A stretch of DNA of 64,000 nt from Nymphalis io (taxonomy: Eukaryota; Arthropoda; Insecta; Lepidoptera; Nymphalidae). The DNA lies in assembly GCF_905147045.1 (NCBI RefSeq), contig NC_065904.1, positions 3,100,001-3,164,000 of the forward strand. Reading direction: 5' to 3'. Under the pieces are notes generated by a model that did no database searches, had not been told where the DNA came from, and saw only the letters and a list, made by a program, of their open reading frames with translations. Numbering within the stretch: position 1 is the first letter of the stretch; each line of letters begins with the position of its first letter. This document shows, in pieces, positions 1-11,408 of the stretch. The position numbers and the translations under genes are program-made.

Positions 1-190
1 CATTAACGTTATTGTTATTATTGAAGTTTTTCTGGGAGCCATTGTGAATTCCGAATGCGGAATCCCTTCTGCTGTGTCTGTCACTTTGGAGTGAACATCT
101 CGCTCTGGCAAGAGTCGCTGCGGATATTTCCATAGAATCGCCGTGATGGAATCTGGACCCTCCTCTCCAACCGCTTCGACATCTTGCATT
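1..190 (-). CDS. Receptor exon 7 (cytoplasmic tail, runs off the window)
   Basis: Acceptor ..atattacag|AATGCAAG in phase 0. It is open for 63 codons to the window edge with no stop. The tail is rich in Arg and Ser and ends in an Asn run, as in many insect receptor tails. Cys residues soon after TM7 could be palmitoylated (inference). The stop codon lies outside the window. Confidence 0.75.
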
Positions 191-3100
191 CTGTAATATA
201 ATAATATTTTATTATTACATAAACTGCTATAAATCAATATTAAATGTGTTTCAAGACATTGGAAAGAACTTCAATTCTGAAATTAATATCAAATAAATAT
301 ATATTCAAACTTTGATTTAATTGTTAAATGTACATAATATTCCCTATTCTATAGGTATACATATATTATTATTAGTTAAAGTTAAAGATATTATCATATC
401 GATAAAACAAAGTAATACTCTTACTTTATTTTAAGATTGATAACTTTTAAAATCTTACTCACGTGACCCGATCGCCACGTCCACCGGTTTCTATTAAAAG
501 CGCCGTATACAATGGGGTTCGCGCAAGAATTTGTGCACGAAAAGAGCCACATCGCCTTCTGGAATGCTGGGTCTAGACTTTTCACTGAATCTTTATCTAT
601 CCAATACCTGAATGAAAATAAAAAGACAAAACAGAAACTTTAATTTTCACCCATATACGAGTTAACACACTACGATTATGTGTACACACAAACACACACA
701 CAATCACAGACATTACTTCTATTCTTAATTCTAGGAAATTTAAATCTAGTCTTACAAGAAAAGTGATTAGACTTTAATAAAAAATAACAAACGAAATATT
801 TTCATAATTATTTTAACAAAATAACACAATAAAACTCATTTCTTATCGTGAAATTTTCAAAACTAACGATGATACTCTTTTTTATACATTATAATAGCGA
901 GATATGAGTTGATAAAATAATTACAGGCTAACATTAATAACTTTTATCTCAACAATACACTCTAAACATACTAAGCTTTCTATGATAAGACAATAAATTT
1001 ATAGCTTTCATGATGTCAGTGAAACAAACAACTTACCACATACAATAGCAGTAGTAGGGCGACCAGCAAGTGAAGAACACTAGAACGATTGTGACTGTCA
1101 TTTTAAGAGTCCTCGCCCTCGCCCTCCCCAGAATGCCGACGCCGCTGCGACGCATTTTATCTAAAATACAAACCAAAATTTGAAATGAAACTTATTTTTG
1201 AGCTAACAGTAAGATTATAAAGTATATTCGGAGTGTAACGTTTACATATGTAACATTGGAGTGAAACGTATTTAAAACGATTTATTTTTCAACTTTTCAC
1301 TTTTTATGATGAGCAAGTCTGGGTAGATACTACCAATGCATCACGTATAACACTACCGCCAAAGCAATGTAAAGCAATAGGCATGATGACTAAGTTTGAA
1401 ATAACCATCTATAATGTAGATACACGTCTACTATTACTGAAAATAATTTTATTTCAGTAATAAACTAACTATTGACGCAAATAATTGCATTTTCATTTAC
1501 CTATTTTGAATTTCGCTCGAAAACATACAGGTGTCATGGCGCCTGCACGTGACGTCACGCCTCAATAAACGACAGTAAATGTTGTATTATGTATATACTC
1601 AACGAAGAAAGGCAGAAAATATTGCGTATTTCCTAAGGTTAAAAATTAATTCTAAAGGTTACAAGTGGTGTGCGGGGTCTCTGTGTAAAAATACATTCGA
1701 ATGCCAACCAGATCGAAGAACAAGCAGAACGACCATATATAAGTAAGCAACGAATGATGATGGTACTTAAGAATGTGAAAAGCAAATAAAAGGAAGTATG
1801 GTTACAAAACATTTTGAAGAAATTGCAAATTGAGGAAGAGATTCATCAAGATTTATTATATATTTATGATATATTTAGATTTATAGAAGTATTCGTAAAT
1901 ATGTAAATTCACAAATTCAGTACTAGTGGAGCTACATGAAATATTGTCTTAAAAGTTCTTACTGGTAAAAATATTAGGGCTCTTCAAATGCGAGTAATAC
2001 AATATAGCTAACAGAAAAAAAACCTATGATAACACTAAAGATAAATAAAAATGTACTTACAAGGAAGTTTTCACATTTTGAAATTCAGATGAGCAAAAGT
2101 CTTTATTTGATGAAAGAAATTTTCCTAGCATCAACAAATCGTGGGCAAATTAGAGGAATTTGCCTTTACAAAACCTTGTTCCATCATTGGATGTTTTATT
2201 TTCTTCACAAAAACGCGAATAATCAACGACCCAACTAATTATATGATGCAAAATAATTTTTAAAAGCGTAAACACAAGAGCTGTTCATGAGAAACGGTTA
2301 TAGATACAGAGGCGTGACGTCGCTCTGATTGGTGTTTCAAATAAAATTGAATTGCAGAATTTTATATTTTTATTTTATCAAAAATCTTATTAATCTAAAT
2401 GTGTATATAAAATGGGATCATTTTTTAGAATCCTTTTAAAATAGTTTCATCCCTAAAATCATTTATTTTTTAATTCTTTCATATTGTCATCATGCTTATT
2501 ATTTGTTAGGTTTGAAATAAAAAAGTTGATTATGCTTGCAAGGACATTATTACGTACATTAACTAGAAGTAATAAGAAAGTGATGATTTATTCTGAACAC
2601 CACTATTTCAAAATAACAATAATAAATTGTCAATCAAATTATAAAAAAACAATTGAAATATCATCAGAACGATAAGCAATTATCTAGAACCAACCAATAC
2701 ACTTTTTTGATATCTTATTACAAATTCATATCAATTTTGTACGTGCACTCTTTGACTCGGAACGTTAAAGGCCAATATTATTTACGTGTTTGATTTTGAA
2801 GGGTATTTCATGTTCACATAATAAGTATACTGATGATGTTTGGGGTTCTATTAATGTACTCTGTAGATTGTATTATTATACGACAAATTGAATCTGAATT
2901 AACCGAAACCGAACCGAAACAGCCTGTGAATGTCCCACTGCTGGGCTAAAGGCCTCCTCTCCTCATTTTGAGGAGAAGGTTTGCTTATTCCACCACGCTG
3001 CTCCAATGCGGGTTGGTGGAATACACATGTGGCAGAATTTGAATTAAACTAAAATTGATTTTCAACTATTTTAGATAATGTTCTCATTTGAAAGAATTGA

Positions 3101-6100
3101 ATAAAAAATAATGACCTTTCAATACTATTACGATAAACTACGAGATATGCATCATGTACCTTGTGTTTAAAGACCTTAGTTTTTAGCTTTTAATTCTGCA
3201 ATAATCTCTGAGTTAATGCTTACTTGTATAAATTAGCTCTTTCAAAACGCCGATCTATGAGAGACCAAGTTCTCTTATATAAAATTATTAATAATATTGT
3301 TGACTGCCCTTTTCTACTTAGCAAGTTGTCTCTGAACTGCCCACGATCCAACGCTCGTCAACCGTTATGTTTTTATACTCCCACTTGTCATTCATCACAT
3401 AATGCTAACTGTTTTCTAATCAGAGCTTGTCGCGAATATAATAAGCATTTTGGGAACATTGATATATTTCATTTATCTTTGATTAAATTTGAAGATAATA
3501 TTTGTAACAATCTTAAATTAACTTAATTATATATTTTTAATATTGTCCAATAATTTTTCTCTTATTGTGTTAAAGTATTTGAGTGCATTTTATGTTTCAT
3601 CAATCGGTGGAAACTTCGCTGGATAATGTGATATTTAAATTGTATTATGTAATTAGATTATATTTTATATCTGTTTGTTTCCCAAATATTAAATAAATAA
3701 ATAAATATACACAAAATATTTTTTACCTTTTTATATAATATATTTTTTGAACATATTATATACTAATTAAAGTCAGAAATACAAAACTATAAAGATTTAC
3801 TTAATTTACCTTCAAAATCAGTTTTGTAATTTTTTTTTATAGAATAGGAAGGCGGACGATCATATAGGCCACCTGATGATAAGTGGTCACTAACGCCCTT
3901 AGACATTGGCATTGTAAGAAATGTCAACCATCACTTACATAGCCAATACGCCACCAACCTTGGGTATTAAGATTTTATGTCCCTTGTGCCTGTAATTACA
4001 CTGGCTCACTCACCCTTCAAACCGGAACACAACAATATCAAGTACTGCAGTTTTGCTACCCTAATTCTCATTGATTCACTATGTTTAAAATAAAAAAGGC
4101 CAAGGCGTGAAATTAATATTCTTTGACTTTCCTACAAGATACAAAAAAACTTAAGTGTTAATAATAAAATAGAGTAACAATTGAGTTTCTTGTCGTTTCT
4201 TTTAGGTAGAATGTACATTAAAGGTAATATTTTAATATTTTAAAATGACGTAAGAAATGCTTGCAAGAGCCTAATAAATAAAATATATTTTTATTAACAT
4301 TATTAATACTAAAATTTTATATACTAAAATGCTTATTATTGGCTATTGTTATTACTAACTAAAATATTTACACTAAATATGGCTACTAAACAATTTAAAG
4401 GTAAAATTTGTTGTAGTGCATTGAATTCTGCTTTATTTGAAAACGTTACATCTTTTCCAATCAAAAAAATATCACTTCAAAAAAATAATATTAAATCTTA
4501 TCTTCCGCCTTCTTATTCCATAAAAAAAAGAGAAAATGTCAAAATACTAACCACATTAATGACTACGTCAAATCGAATATTACGTGAGAGAACTATGAAA
4601 CAGTTCGATACACGCGTCTAAACTTGTAAAAGACTGCGAATTCAATAATCAATTATTATGAATTGGTATTGACAAGTGTCTAATGATAATTACTGTAATT
4701 TCTGAATGAACGTGGAGTAAATATTTTTATGGTTTACTTCGGTTCCGGTTCCTTTAGTATGTTGAACCGGATATGGTTCGTGACCTCATATTTTACGTAA
4801 TTTAGTAAAACGTGACCGCAGAATGTTTTGCTAAAATGTTAACCTTCTTCTTATTCAAGTCTATAGGTTTTCGAAAATAACTATACAAGACTTTAAAGAA
4901 TATGTGTAAATAAACATAATAAAACGATCTGAATAATTTTTTTACTATATAACTTTATTTGTCGAGTTTCAATAATTATATTTATGTCAAAATGTTTTAT
5001 TTTGGGTACACAAATTATCCATAGTTTGGAAACCAATAAATATAGAAATAATATAAATTAAAAAGTAATATTTGGTGAATAAAATTAAAAAGGTCAAGTA
5101 AATCTCTTTTATATTGTTGATATTTTTATAAGCCTTATTTAACTTCGTCTGTTTGTATGTTTAGGTCAAATTCGAATTCGGTCGATTGAATTTTAATCCG
5201 GTTCCACCGATGTAACTGAGATATTGCACACAATTTTAGAGCCATCTATGTATCATACTAAATTATATTGTACTAAGTACTAAATTGAATTTGTTTAGTG
5301 CATGGATTAAATAGAAGCCTTTTGAAGCCTTTAAACTACAATATGTTAAAATGTATTTTATTAATAATAACAATTTCAAATAAACAATCCGAAGTTATTA
5401 TATGACACACATTTTTTATTTTATACAGTGAAGTAATTCATCTTTGAGGACGAACTCGTGCTATAAAAGAAAGCTTAAAATTTAATAGTATACTAACCAT
5501 TAGCGGTATTAGCTCGACGAATAATTTCTAATAAAGCCGCAGACGAGCAATAGAGCGTGGACACTAGTGGTGCGATGTACATTAGCGTCATATTCAGTAG
5601 AAAATAAGCGAACTCATGTCGCTCTGTTGGCAGCGAGCCGTATGACACGCACTGGAAGTACCTGTAAGCGTGATAAAACAAATGAGTATTATCATTTATT
5701 ATATAAAAATATGATTAGCATTAAAATGCTGACTGCTTGTTTAATTTTGGACCAGCGTGGTGGAATAAGCTCCAAACCTTCTCCTCAAAAAGGGAGAGGA
5801 GGCCTTAGCCCAGTAGTGGGACATTTACAGGCTGTTACTGTACTGTACTGTTGTTTAATTTAAGAAATATATTCATACTTAGTGGTAGAGCTTTGAGCAG
5901 GTCCGTTTGTCTAGGCACCACCTACTCATCACATCTCTTCTTACTTTACTGTGTAATCGTGTAATTTTTATGTGTACATACTTTGTATTCCAAAAATCAA
6001 TACTTAAGTATTGTTATCTTCGTTTGAAGGAATTAATATCTTAGTTTCCATGTTTAGTGGTGCATTCATAATGAGATTAAATAAATATATTGCCAATGTA

Positions 6101-9100
6101 GTTGGCTCACTTGCGCATCTGCTTTCCCATTTTAAATGAAGCTGACTATATTAAGAGTAAGTACCTCGTTTGTAGTTAGTTAACCTAAGAACATTAATCA
6201 TTATCGTGACAATTGTCTCTAATGTAAATTTGAATATAATTGATTATGTATATCGACGAATAGTCAGTCGCTTTTAAGTATCAGAGAATAACTTTTCAAA
6301 TCAACTATTCCAAATTACATAAACCGTGTCATGTGGTAGTCATATTTATATTTTGTAACTTATTGTTCCGTCCCCGTGAGTCGAAACGTGATGTTGTTTG
6401 ATGATGACAGTCTACAAATTTTATCAATAAATGGGCTAACTAATGCAAATCGCTTTATTTCTCTTCTTATTTCGCTCTTTATCTTCGCTCACTTCGTTCG
6501 AAATACAAATAAACAAACAGTATAAGACTTCTGAAATTCGTAGTGAATAGTTCTAACGCTATAATGCAAACCAGATTGTTATACTGAGATAATTTTAGGG
6601 TAGTACCTGATACTAATATTATCTTTAGATCGTACTTTATTTTACATTAAAAGATGTTAGCATTAGATCGTTGAGTTAGATCATAGTGAGTCATGTTAAA
6701 ATGATATTAAATATTTATGGATCACTTAAGATAAATTCAGTTATTGGTGGCAATTTATGAACCTGGCAAGACGCCCGAGCATTTGAAAGTTTGTTCCAGA
6801 TGTCCATAGTTCATGGAACCCTCTTAATATTTCCACTTCCTTATTATCACAATTACTTATATGATTAATATGTTACAACATGCAATTTGTTCACTTTAAA
6901 CTTACGTGATATCAGTTTAAAAAATAGATTCTGCTGAAACTATATAAGAACTTGTCCATCAATCAAATGTACAATTTAAACTAACTGCAAAAAATCTAAT
7001 ATAATACCAGAAGATGAAGCGAGTTTCGGAGAAGAGTTTTAGTATATAATATTAATACATAAGTATATATCGACTATTGACTGCCTCGTTGGTGTTGTGG
7101 CTTAATGGCGGAGATCCTGGGTTCAATTCCCAGGTCGAGCCAATAAAAAGTTATTGGGTTTTTCTGTTAGAAAATTCTCAGTAGCATCCCGGAGTCTGGG
7201 AGTTGGAAGTGTGTCCCGTGCCTCGGAAAGCACGTTAAGCCGTTGGTCCTGCGCCTCAACTCTCTTCGGTCGTGTCGTATTGCCGTGCCATCGGATTATG
7301 AGAGTTAGGGAATAGAGAGTGCACCTGTGTTTACGCACACACTTGTGCACTATAGTAGCTCCTGCGTAGTTGGCTAATCTCTCTAGAGATTGGCCGCCGT
7401 GGCCGAAATCGATTTGGAGAACATTATCGATATATTACATTAATATATTTAGTTTATTGACATGACAAGGACATTTTTTTATAAATACATATATAATCAT
7501 GGTTATTTAATTAAAAAACAGCTAAAATTGTAGTGAATATTTTTATACTAAATTAAAATATATATATATTTGCTAAATGTTATTATACAATTAGACATTT
7601 CATATCGCTCCTTCGTAATGAAAACATCGCCTCCTGGCTACTTTTTTATTATATTGAAAATTGTAAACAATTATATACAAAAAAACAAAAACAGTTTCTT
7701 TCGTCAGTTACTCTAAGATCTCGTATATATTCTTTTCCGAACCGGTGCTATCTTTTAGTTATATTACTTCTATATAGAAATTAAAATTCATAGTAAATAC
7801 AATTATTTATAACACAAAAAATAAATTTATTTTAAGTAAGTTTCTTATTAACAATAAATAAAATATAAAAAACAATATTATTAAAACATTAATTAATTTA
7901 AATATTATGAGTATTCTATAACTTTTATTAAAAAAGTTAACTTTTTTTATTTCAAAAATGAAATGTGTAATTCACTCAAATTTGTAGATTTATAAATTAC
8001 TTTTATAGCTAATGCGGGAAAAAAGAATTCGATTTGTATAAAAATACGAACTGTAGTATTTTATTATATCACTTAATTTGACATTGTTAGTATTATAATT
8101 TATACATTTCAATTACTTTTAATGACTTGGCATTAGGAATGATTGTAATTATTTTGTGATTTATAATTGCTATTATCGTTACTTTGGAGATATCATATTT
8201 AATTGCTTACAATTCATATCTTAACAATTGAATATTTCAGTTATTTTACAAATATTTGAAATGGTTGTTATTTTTTTAATTGACTTCATTCATTTGTACT
8301 TTGTACATAATTACTATGCTATAATTTGCTTTCTTGTTAAAATAAGTGACAGTTAACCTACAAAATAAAAAAAAATAAATATTTAAAACACTGGCTGAAA
8401 AGCTCCGACTCGGATGGGCTTAAAATAATTAACCAAAAATATATTAATCTAAGGCATAATAAGTCTGACTTTGAAGTCCGCTTGGGTAGCTAATATATAT
8501 TATCATACTTATTATATTTTTTTTTTAAATTTATTTCAGGAAAGCAGACGAGAATATAGAGCCTACAAAGCGCCTTAAACCTAAAGTACCGCCACCAAGA
8601 CTTACTATTCAACCCGGCGTACCACAATTCAAAGTAGTGATATTGTTAGAATAAGCGTGTGCTACACGCACTGGCTGGCCTGCACAAAGCCCTACCACTG
8701 ATGCCGATGATGTCCTCCTTGTCGATTTCAGTACATCTTATAATGCACGTGTGTGTAAATACAAGAATATATATATTTATATAATATTCATATATTAGTA
8801 TCATGTTATACATTTATATATCAAACGATATTAACATCTCACCATTATTAATTAGCTTAGTATATATGTTACTTACCCTCTGACGTCAGGATGTTCTTCC
8901 AAATGAAAAATGAAGCTCTGAGGCAAACTTGCGAGTCCTGCACAGACCCACGCAATAGTTAGCGCTCGACGAACTCTTGCTTCCCAAGTCACGTTAAGTG
9001 GTTTTAATATCGCATAATATCTGGAATAATTCATAAGTTGCATAAATTAACATCTGTCATAATATACTAATAGTCCCCGTCAATAAATATTGCACATCGA

Positions 9101-10732
9101 CCTTTGAAAAGAGACAATTGACTAATTTCGGCTTCGTAGAGCGTTATCTCTGTCGCACGAAATACAACAGCCGGCTATCTATTAGGAGTTGTTAAAACAA
9201 TTATGAGTTTCTGCGTAATTGAATAAAATACACCAATTATTGACGGGTATTATATATGTTTGACAAGTTATAGTCATCATTAGGGATATATTCATCCGTT
9301 GCTGTAAACATCAGAAATTCAAATCCGTTCCAGCAAATTAACAGGATATCAAATGTTGTGGTGAGCCTACGCACAATTGTGACATATAGTATATTACGTT
9401 TTTTAGACAATATATTCAAATAATTATGTATCTAATATATAATTTACAAAAGAGAGTATTGTTTCTCCTCAGTAAAAATTATATTTTTTATATTCGATGC
9501 AGTTCTATGATTATCTTCTTAAATATTTTGGCTTTATACAGTCATTTTCAATGGTTTGTGGTCACTTGAGCCCTTACAATATTAGATTAATTAATTTAAT
9601 TTTATAATCAATTTATAATATAAATGAAACATTACCAAATTGAAACCAAGTACATTCTGAAAGAAATAACCAGATTTTTTTATAGTAAGAATACTTGTTC
9701 ATACATTAAATCCATTCTTAATGCATGCAATATTTATACAATATGCGTAGTTATTAAATATTACCTGTCAATTGCTATGCAAATGAGAACGAAGCTGGAA
9801 AGGTAGAGTCCGAAGGTACGTGTAAACATCATGAGACGGCACATGAGGTCGCCTGCCAGCCATTGCACTGTCCCAGCCCACGCTATCTCCAACGGCATCA
9901 TCAGGAATGTCACCTGGACACGCGCACTGTTGCAGTTTAATCAACCAAGCTTATTTTACTATATCAAAAATTTGAGAATTCATTACTCTTTAATAAGATA
10001 ATTATATCTTTTCATACGTATTACTTTTAATAAAGTTTTCTCAATTAAATACCCTTATAAATCCTTAATTACTCCTAATAAAATTTAAATACGCACTTAT
10101 GATTTTATGATTGATATGACAATAATCAGTATTGTAAGACGACGATTTTAATCTCCGTAAACAATGTTGATTCAAATTTATTTAAAAAAACAATTTCGCT
10201 GAGGTAATTACAAGGCCTATAAATAAAAATTTTCTCGAGCCATTTTTGACAAAAAAAAAAAAATTAGAGATAGGCTAAAGATAAAGAATTTTAAAAATGA
10301 TTTCGTTGAATTATATCCATTTTGCCTAATGTGCATGATTACAGCAGCCTACTCGATAGGACGCAGTACTAGGTAGTAATCATTATGTCAATCATATAGA
10401 TGTATGTAAAATTAATATTAAGCAATATTATGATGAATGATTTTTTTATCTAAACATGATATACTTACCATAAGATCAGCCACCGCCAAATGCATGAGCA
10501 GCACATCGAGTCTACTGGCTCTGCCCATTCTCTTTCTCCTAACCAACTGAGATAGCACCGTCAAGTTCCCAGCAGCGGATACCATCATAAGAACGCTGTA
10601 CACCGTGATAGAAACCATGTGTCCGTGATTAAAACGCATTTCCAGGGGGAGTTCATCGTTACTGGTATTTAAGTGAGTCCAGTTTTTCTGCGAGGCTCCG
10701 CCGGGCCCCGATACTTTTTCATCAATATCCAT
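1..10732 (-). CDS. AKH/ACP-type (GnRH-like) G-protein-coupled receptor, seven exons, 3' end outside window
   Basis: Class A peptide-hormone receptor at the plasma membrane. Family members bind adipokinetic hormone or the AKH/corazonin-related peptide and control lipid and carbohydrate mobilisation. Exons joined by splice consensus and reading phase: 10732-10469, 9913-9765, 9020-8877, 5661-5498, 1160-1037, 607-463, 190-1. They give 393 residues with no stop. Seen: N-glycosylation sites N17 and N22; TM1 with G55-N56; TM2 with LAVADL (D86); C113 at the top of TM3 and C190 in ECL2 for the usual disulfide; D137-R138-Y139; basic third loop; FFTCWSPYY (269-277) in TM6; TNSCANPIVYG (about 307-317) in TM7. 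The start ATG has a good context (gcaATGG) and an in-frame TGA at 10742-10744. The TM patterns fit AKH and ACP receptors much better than corazonin receptors; I cannot separate AKHR from ACPR by eye. Introns are loaded with SINEs and other repeats. Confidence 0.88.
463..607 (-). CDS. Receptor exon 6 (ECL3, TM7)
   Basis: Acceptor ..cattcag|GTATTGG and donor CAC|GTGAGT. 145 nt encode WYWIDKDSVKSLDPAFQKAM, then WLFSCTNSCANPIVYGAFNR. N312-P313-x2-Y316 is the TM7 NPxxY motif. Confidence 0.9.
608..1036. other. Receptor intron between exons 5 and 6
   Basis: About 430 bases of AT-rich intron with a short CA-rich stretch near 680-705. I see no gene or repeat copy. Confidence 0.6.
1037..1160 (-). CDS. 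Receptor exon 5 (ICL3, TM6)
   Basis: Acceptor ..tattttag|ATAAAATG and donor TGTG|GTAAGT. 124 nt encode DKMRRSGVGILGRARARTLK followed by MTVTIVLVFFTCWSPYY. The basic loop and the CWxPYY motif are hallmarks of the GnRH/AKH receptor family. Ser replaces the more common Thr in CWTPYY. Confidence 0.9.
1550..2317. mobile_element. Possible THAP-domain DNA transposon remnant in receptor intron 4
   Basis: Two inverted 13-bp copies of gacgtcacgcctc lie at 1551-1563 (+) and about 2305-2317 (-). Between them, plus-strand 1657-1743 reads GYKWCAGSLCKNTFECQPDR before a stop. KWC-x4-C-x-N resembles the start of the THAP zinc finger common in lepidopteran transposon-derived ORFs. No further frame is clear. 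A CACGTG E-box (1546-1551) overlaps a full TGACGTCA site (1550-1557) at the left end. Tentative. Confidence 0.3.
2902..3045 (-). repeat. SINE-A (Metulj-like), 3' portion
   Basis: Antisense copy of the SINE 3' half: the multiple ACCGAA tail repeats, the CAGCCTGTGAATGTCCCAC block, the AGGAGAAGG block and the CCGCATTGGAGCAGCGTGG block are recognisable. The tRNA-like head is missing. Confidence 0.85.
3195..3706 (+). mobile_element. Jockey/CR1-like LINE, 3' end only
   Basis: An open frame from about 3219 to 3526 encodes the C-terminal end of a non-LTR retrotransposon ORF2 (SKRRSMRDQVLLYKIINN, then NIDIFHLSLIKFEDNI), followed by an AT-rich 3' UTR and a short (AAAT)n tail near 3690-3706. It is 5'-truncated, with no RT motifs left. 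The end NIDIFHLSLIKF is matched by the remnant at 44240-44340, so they are one family. Confidence 0.7.
3829..4058 (-). repeat. SINE-B copy
   Basis: Antisense copy beginning with the T-run (its A-tail), then aggaaggcggacga, a diverged cacctgatgataagtgg, and the conserved middle through ggctcactcacccttcaaac. The 5' end of the element is missing. Confidence 0.85.
4060..5497. other. Receptor intron 4, remaining sequence
   Basis: AT-rich intronic DNA. An open frame at 4346-4621 (91 codons) has no recognisable domain and the A-rich composition of chance frames here. A patch near 5150-5260 with cgtctgtttgtatg resembles Helitron-internal repeats but is too diverged to call. Confidence 0.4.
5498..5661 (-). 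CDS. Receptor exon 4 (ECL2, TM5)
   Basis: Acceptor ..cttacag|GTACTTCC and donor AATG|GTTAGT. 164 nt encode YFQCVSYGSLPTERHEFAYF and TM5 (LLNMTLMYIAPLVSTLYCSS), then the start of the third cytoplasmic loop. C190 is the expected disulfide partner of C113. Confidence 0.88.
5752..5852 (+). repeat. SINE-A, 3' portion
   Basis: Sense copy from the agcgtggtggaataagctcc block to the gctgttactgtactgtactg tail, starting about 90 bases beyond receptor exon 4. 5'-truncated. Confidence 0.85.
5879..5932 (+). repeat. SINE-B, 5' fragment
   Basis: About 54 bases matching the sense-strand start of SINE-B (ggtggtagagctttg, then the block before ctcatcag), somewhat diverged. Confidence 0.65.
5933..7079. other. 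Receptor intron 3, AT-rich spacer
   Basis: No coding sequence or repeat copy recognised. A phrase near 6465-6500 (cttcgctcacttcgttcg) is common in lepidopteran repeats but not diagnostic. Confidence 0.4.
7080..7425 (+). repeat. SINE-C, near full length
   Basis: tRNA-like head with an A-box-like gtggcttaatgg and a B-box cgggttcaa-type match in ctgggttcaattcccag (7118-7134), then a body with the gtgcacctgtgtttacgcac block and a gagattggccgccgtggcc 3' region. Other pieces of the family lie at 8706, 23601, 26478, 42634, 47178 and 56213. The 75-codon antisense frame here is part of the SINE, not a gene. Confidence 0.75.
7426..8512. other. Receptor intron 3, very AT-rich
   Basis: Nothing coding seen. 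Contains long A/T runs (for example 7840-7940). Confidence 0.5.
8517..8702 (-). repeat. Mosaic SINE-B: both ends present, middle replaced
   Basis: 8517-8565 resembles the A-tail end (T-run, then aggaaagcagacgagaatat) and 8675-8700 the opposite end (tgcacaaagccctaccactg). The roughly 110 bases between do not resemble SINE-B and are relatively GC-rich. Confidence 0.45.
8706..8766 (-). repeat. SINE-C 3' fragment
   Basis: Matches the reverse complement of the SINE-C end: gatgtcctcctt, cgatttc, then a gtgcacgtgtgtgtaaa-like block. Directly follows the mosaic SINE-B. Confidence 0.5.
8877..9020 (-). CDS. Receptor exon 3 (DRY end, ICL2, TM4)
   Basis: Acceptor ..attccag|ATATTAT and donor AGAGG|GTAAGT. 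144 nt complete R138 and read YYAILKPLNVTWEARVRRAL, then TM4 (TIAWVCAGLASLPQSFIF). The last codon, a Gly, is split after two bases. Confidence 0.9.
9765..9913 (-). CDS. Receptor exon 2 (end of TM2, ECL1, TM3 to DR of DRY)
   Basis: Acceptor ..gtccag|GTGACA and donor ..GACAG|GTAA. 149 nt read VTFLMMPLEIAWAGTVQW, then GDLMC and FGLYLSSFVLICIAIDR. Exon 1 ends in phase 0, and the last codon (R138) is split with exon 3. The Trp in ECL1 and the FGLYLSSF pattern are typical of AKH/ACP receptors. Confidence 0.9.
10469..10732 (-). CDS. Receptor exon 1 (N-terminus, TM1, most of TM2)
   Basis: 88 codons, ending in phase 0 at ATG|GTAAGT (donor at 10463-10468). It encodes the extracellular N-terminus with two NxT/S sites, TM1 (about 39-63), the basic first loop RRKRMGRASR and the start of TM2 (LAVADLM). 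A TATAAAA on the minus strand at 10760-10766 is too close to the ATG to leave a normal leader, so an upstream non-coding exon is also possible. Confidence 0.88.
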
Positions 10733-10759
10733 TGCGATAAATCACTCACAAACTCACAC

Positions 10760-10766
10760 TTTTATA
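10760..10766 (-). promoter_or_regulatory. TATAAAA upstream of receptor ATG
   Basis: TATAAAA on the minus strand, 28 bases before the ATG. If used, initiation would fall almost at the start codon, so its role is doubtful. Confidence 0.25.
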
Positions 10767-11331
10767 GTAGAACTACACAATTTAGCTTGTCTAAAACGTG
10801 ACATCTAAATTGAGTAAACATTTTCTTCCAATCATATATTCCGTGCGCGTGCCTGGAACAAAAGTGACATTAATAATATTTTTTGGTTTTATTGAATCAT
10901 TTGGAACATGAAACGATTTAGTAGTACGTGGATGTTTCATGTTAACAACGATTGAAGATGGTTTCATTAAGAATCTATTTATGTGATTACTAATGTCGCG
11001 TGCAGTTGTGTATTATGTCTCTCCTTGTTACGTACTTATAGCAGGTTTTTATTATAAGAAATTGCTAACCTTGGTCATGCAACCTGTTGTAAACATCGCA
11101 CAGAAATTGTTTGATTATAATAGAAGCCAATATAGGAGTATCTTTGATGCGTTTTGAGTAACATATGCCATTTTTCTTGTTTTATTTCCTCTGGGTGGTG
11201 AGTAGTTCCAATCGTTATTTTCGAATTTTATTTTATCTACCGTATAAAATAAAGAAAATGTTATAGTAAGCAATGCATCTCTCAGTTTTTCAGATTGTGC
11301 TTTAAAAACTTGAACTATAAAACTAGACAGC

Positions 11332-11408
11332 TAAAATGGCCCAGTGGATAAAACATATGTATCCTAAACGAAGGTCATGAATCAAATCTGAGCAAGCACT
11401 ATTGAGCT
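11332..11408 (+). repeat. Degraded SINE-A head
   Basis: Diverged tRNA-like head: aaatggcccagtgga and a gagcaagcactattga block, with the B-box eroded (atcaaatctg). Confidence 0.5.

Noticed and set aside
4346..4621. 91-codon ORF in receptor intron 4
   Set aside because: No domain, A-rich composition, no splice or promoter context; chance frame.
5567..5863. 98-codon plus-strand ORF over receptor exon 4
   Set aside because: Antisense to a supported exon and running into a SINE.
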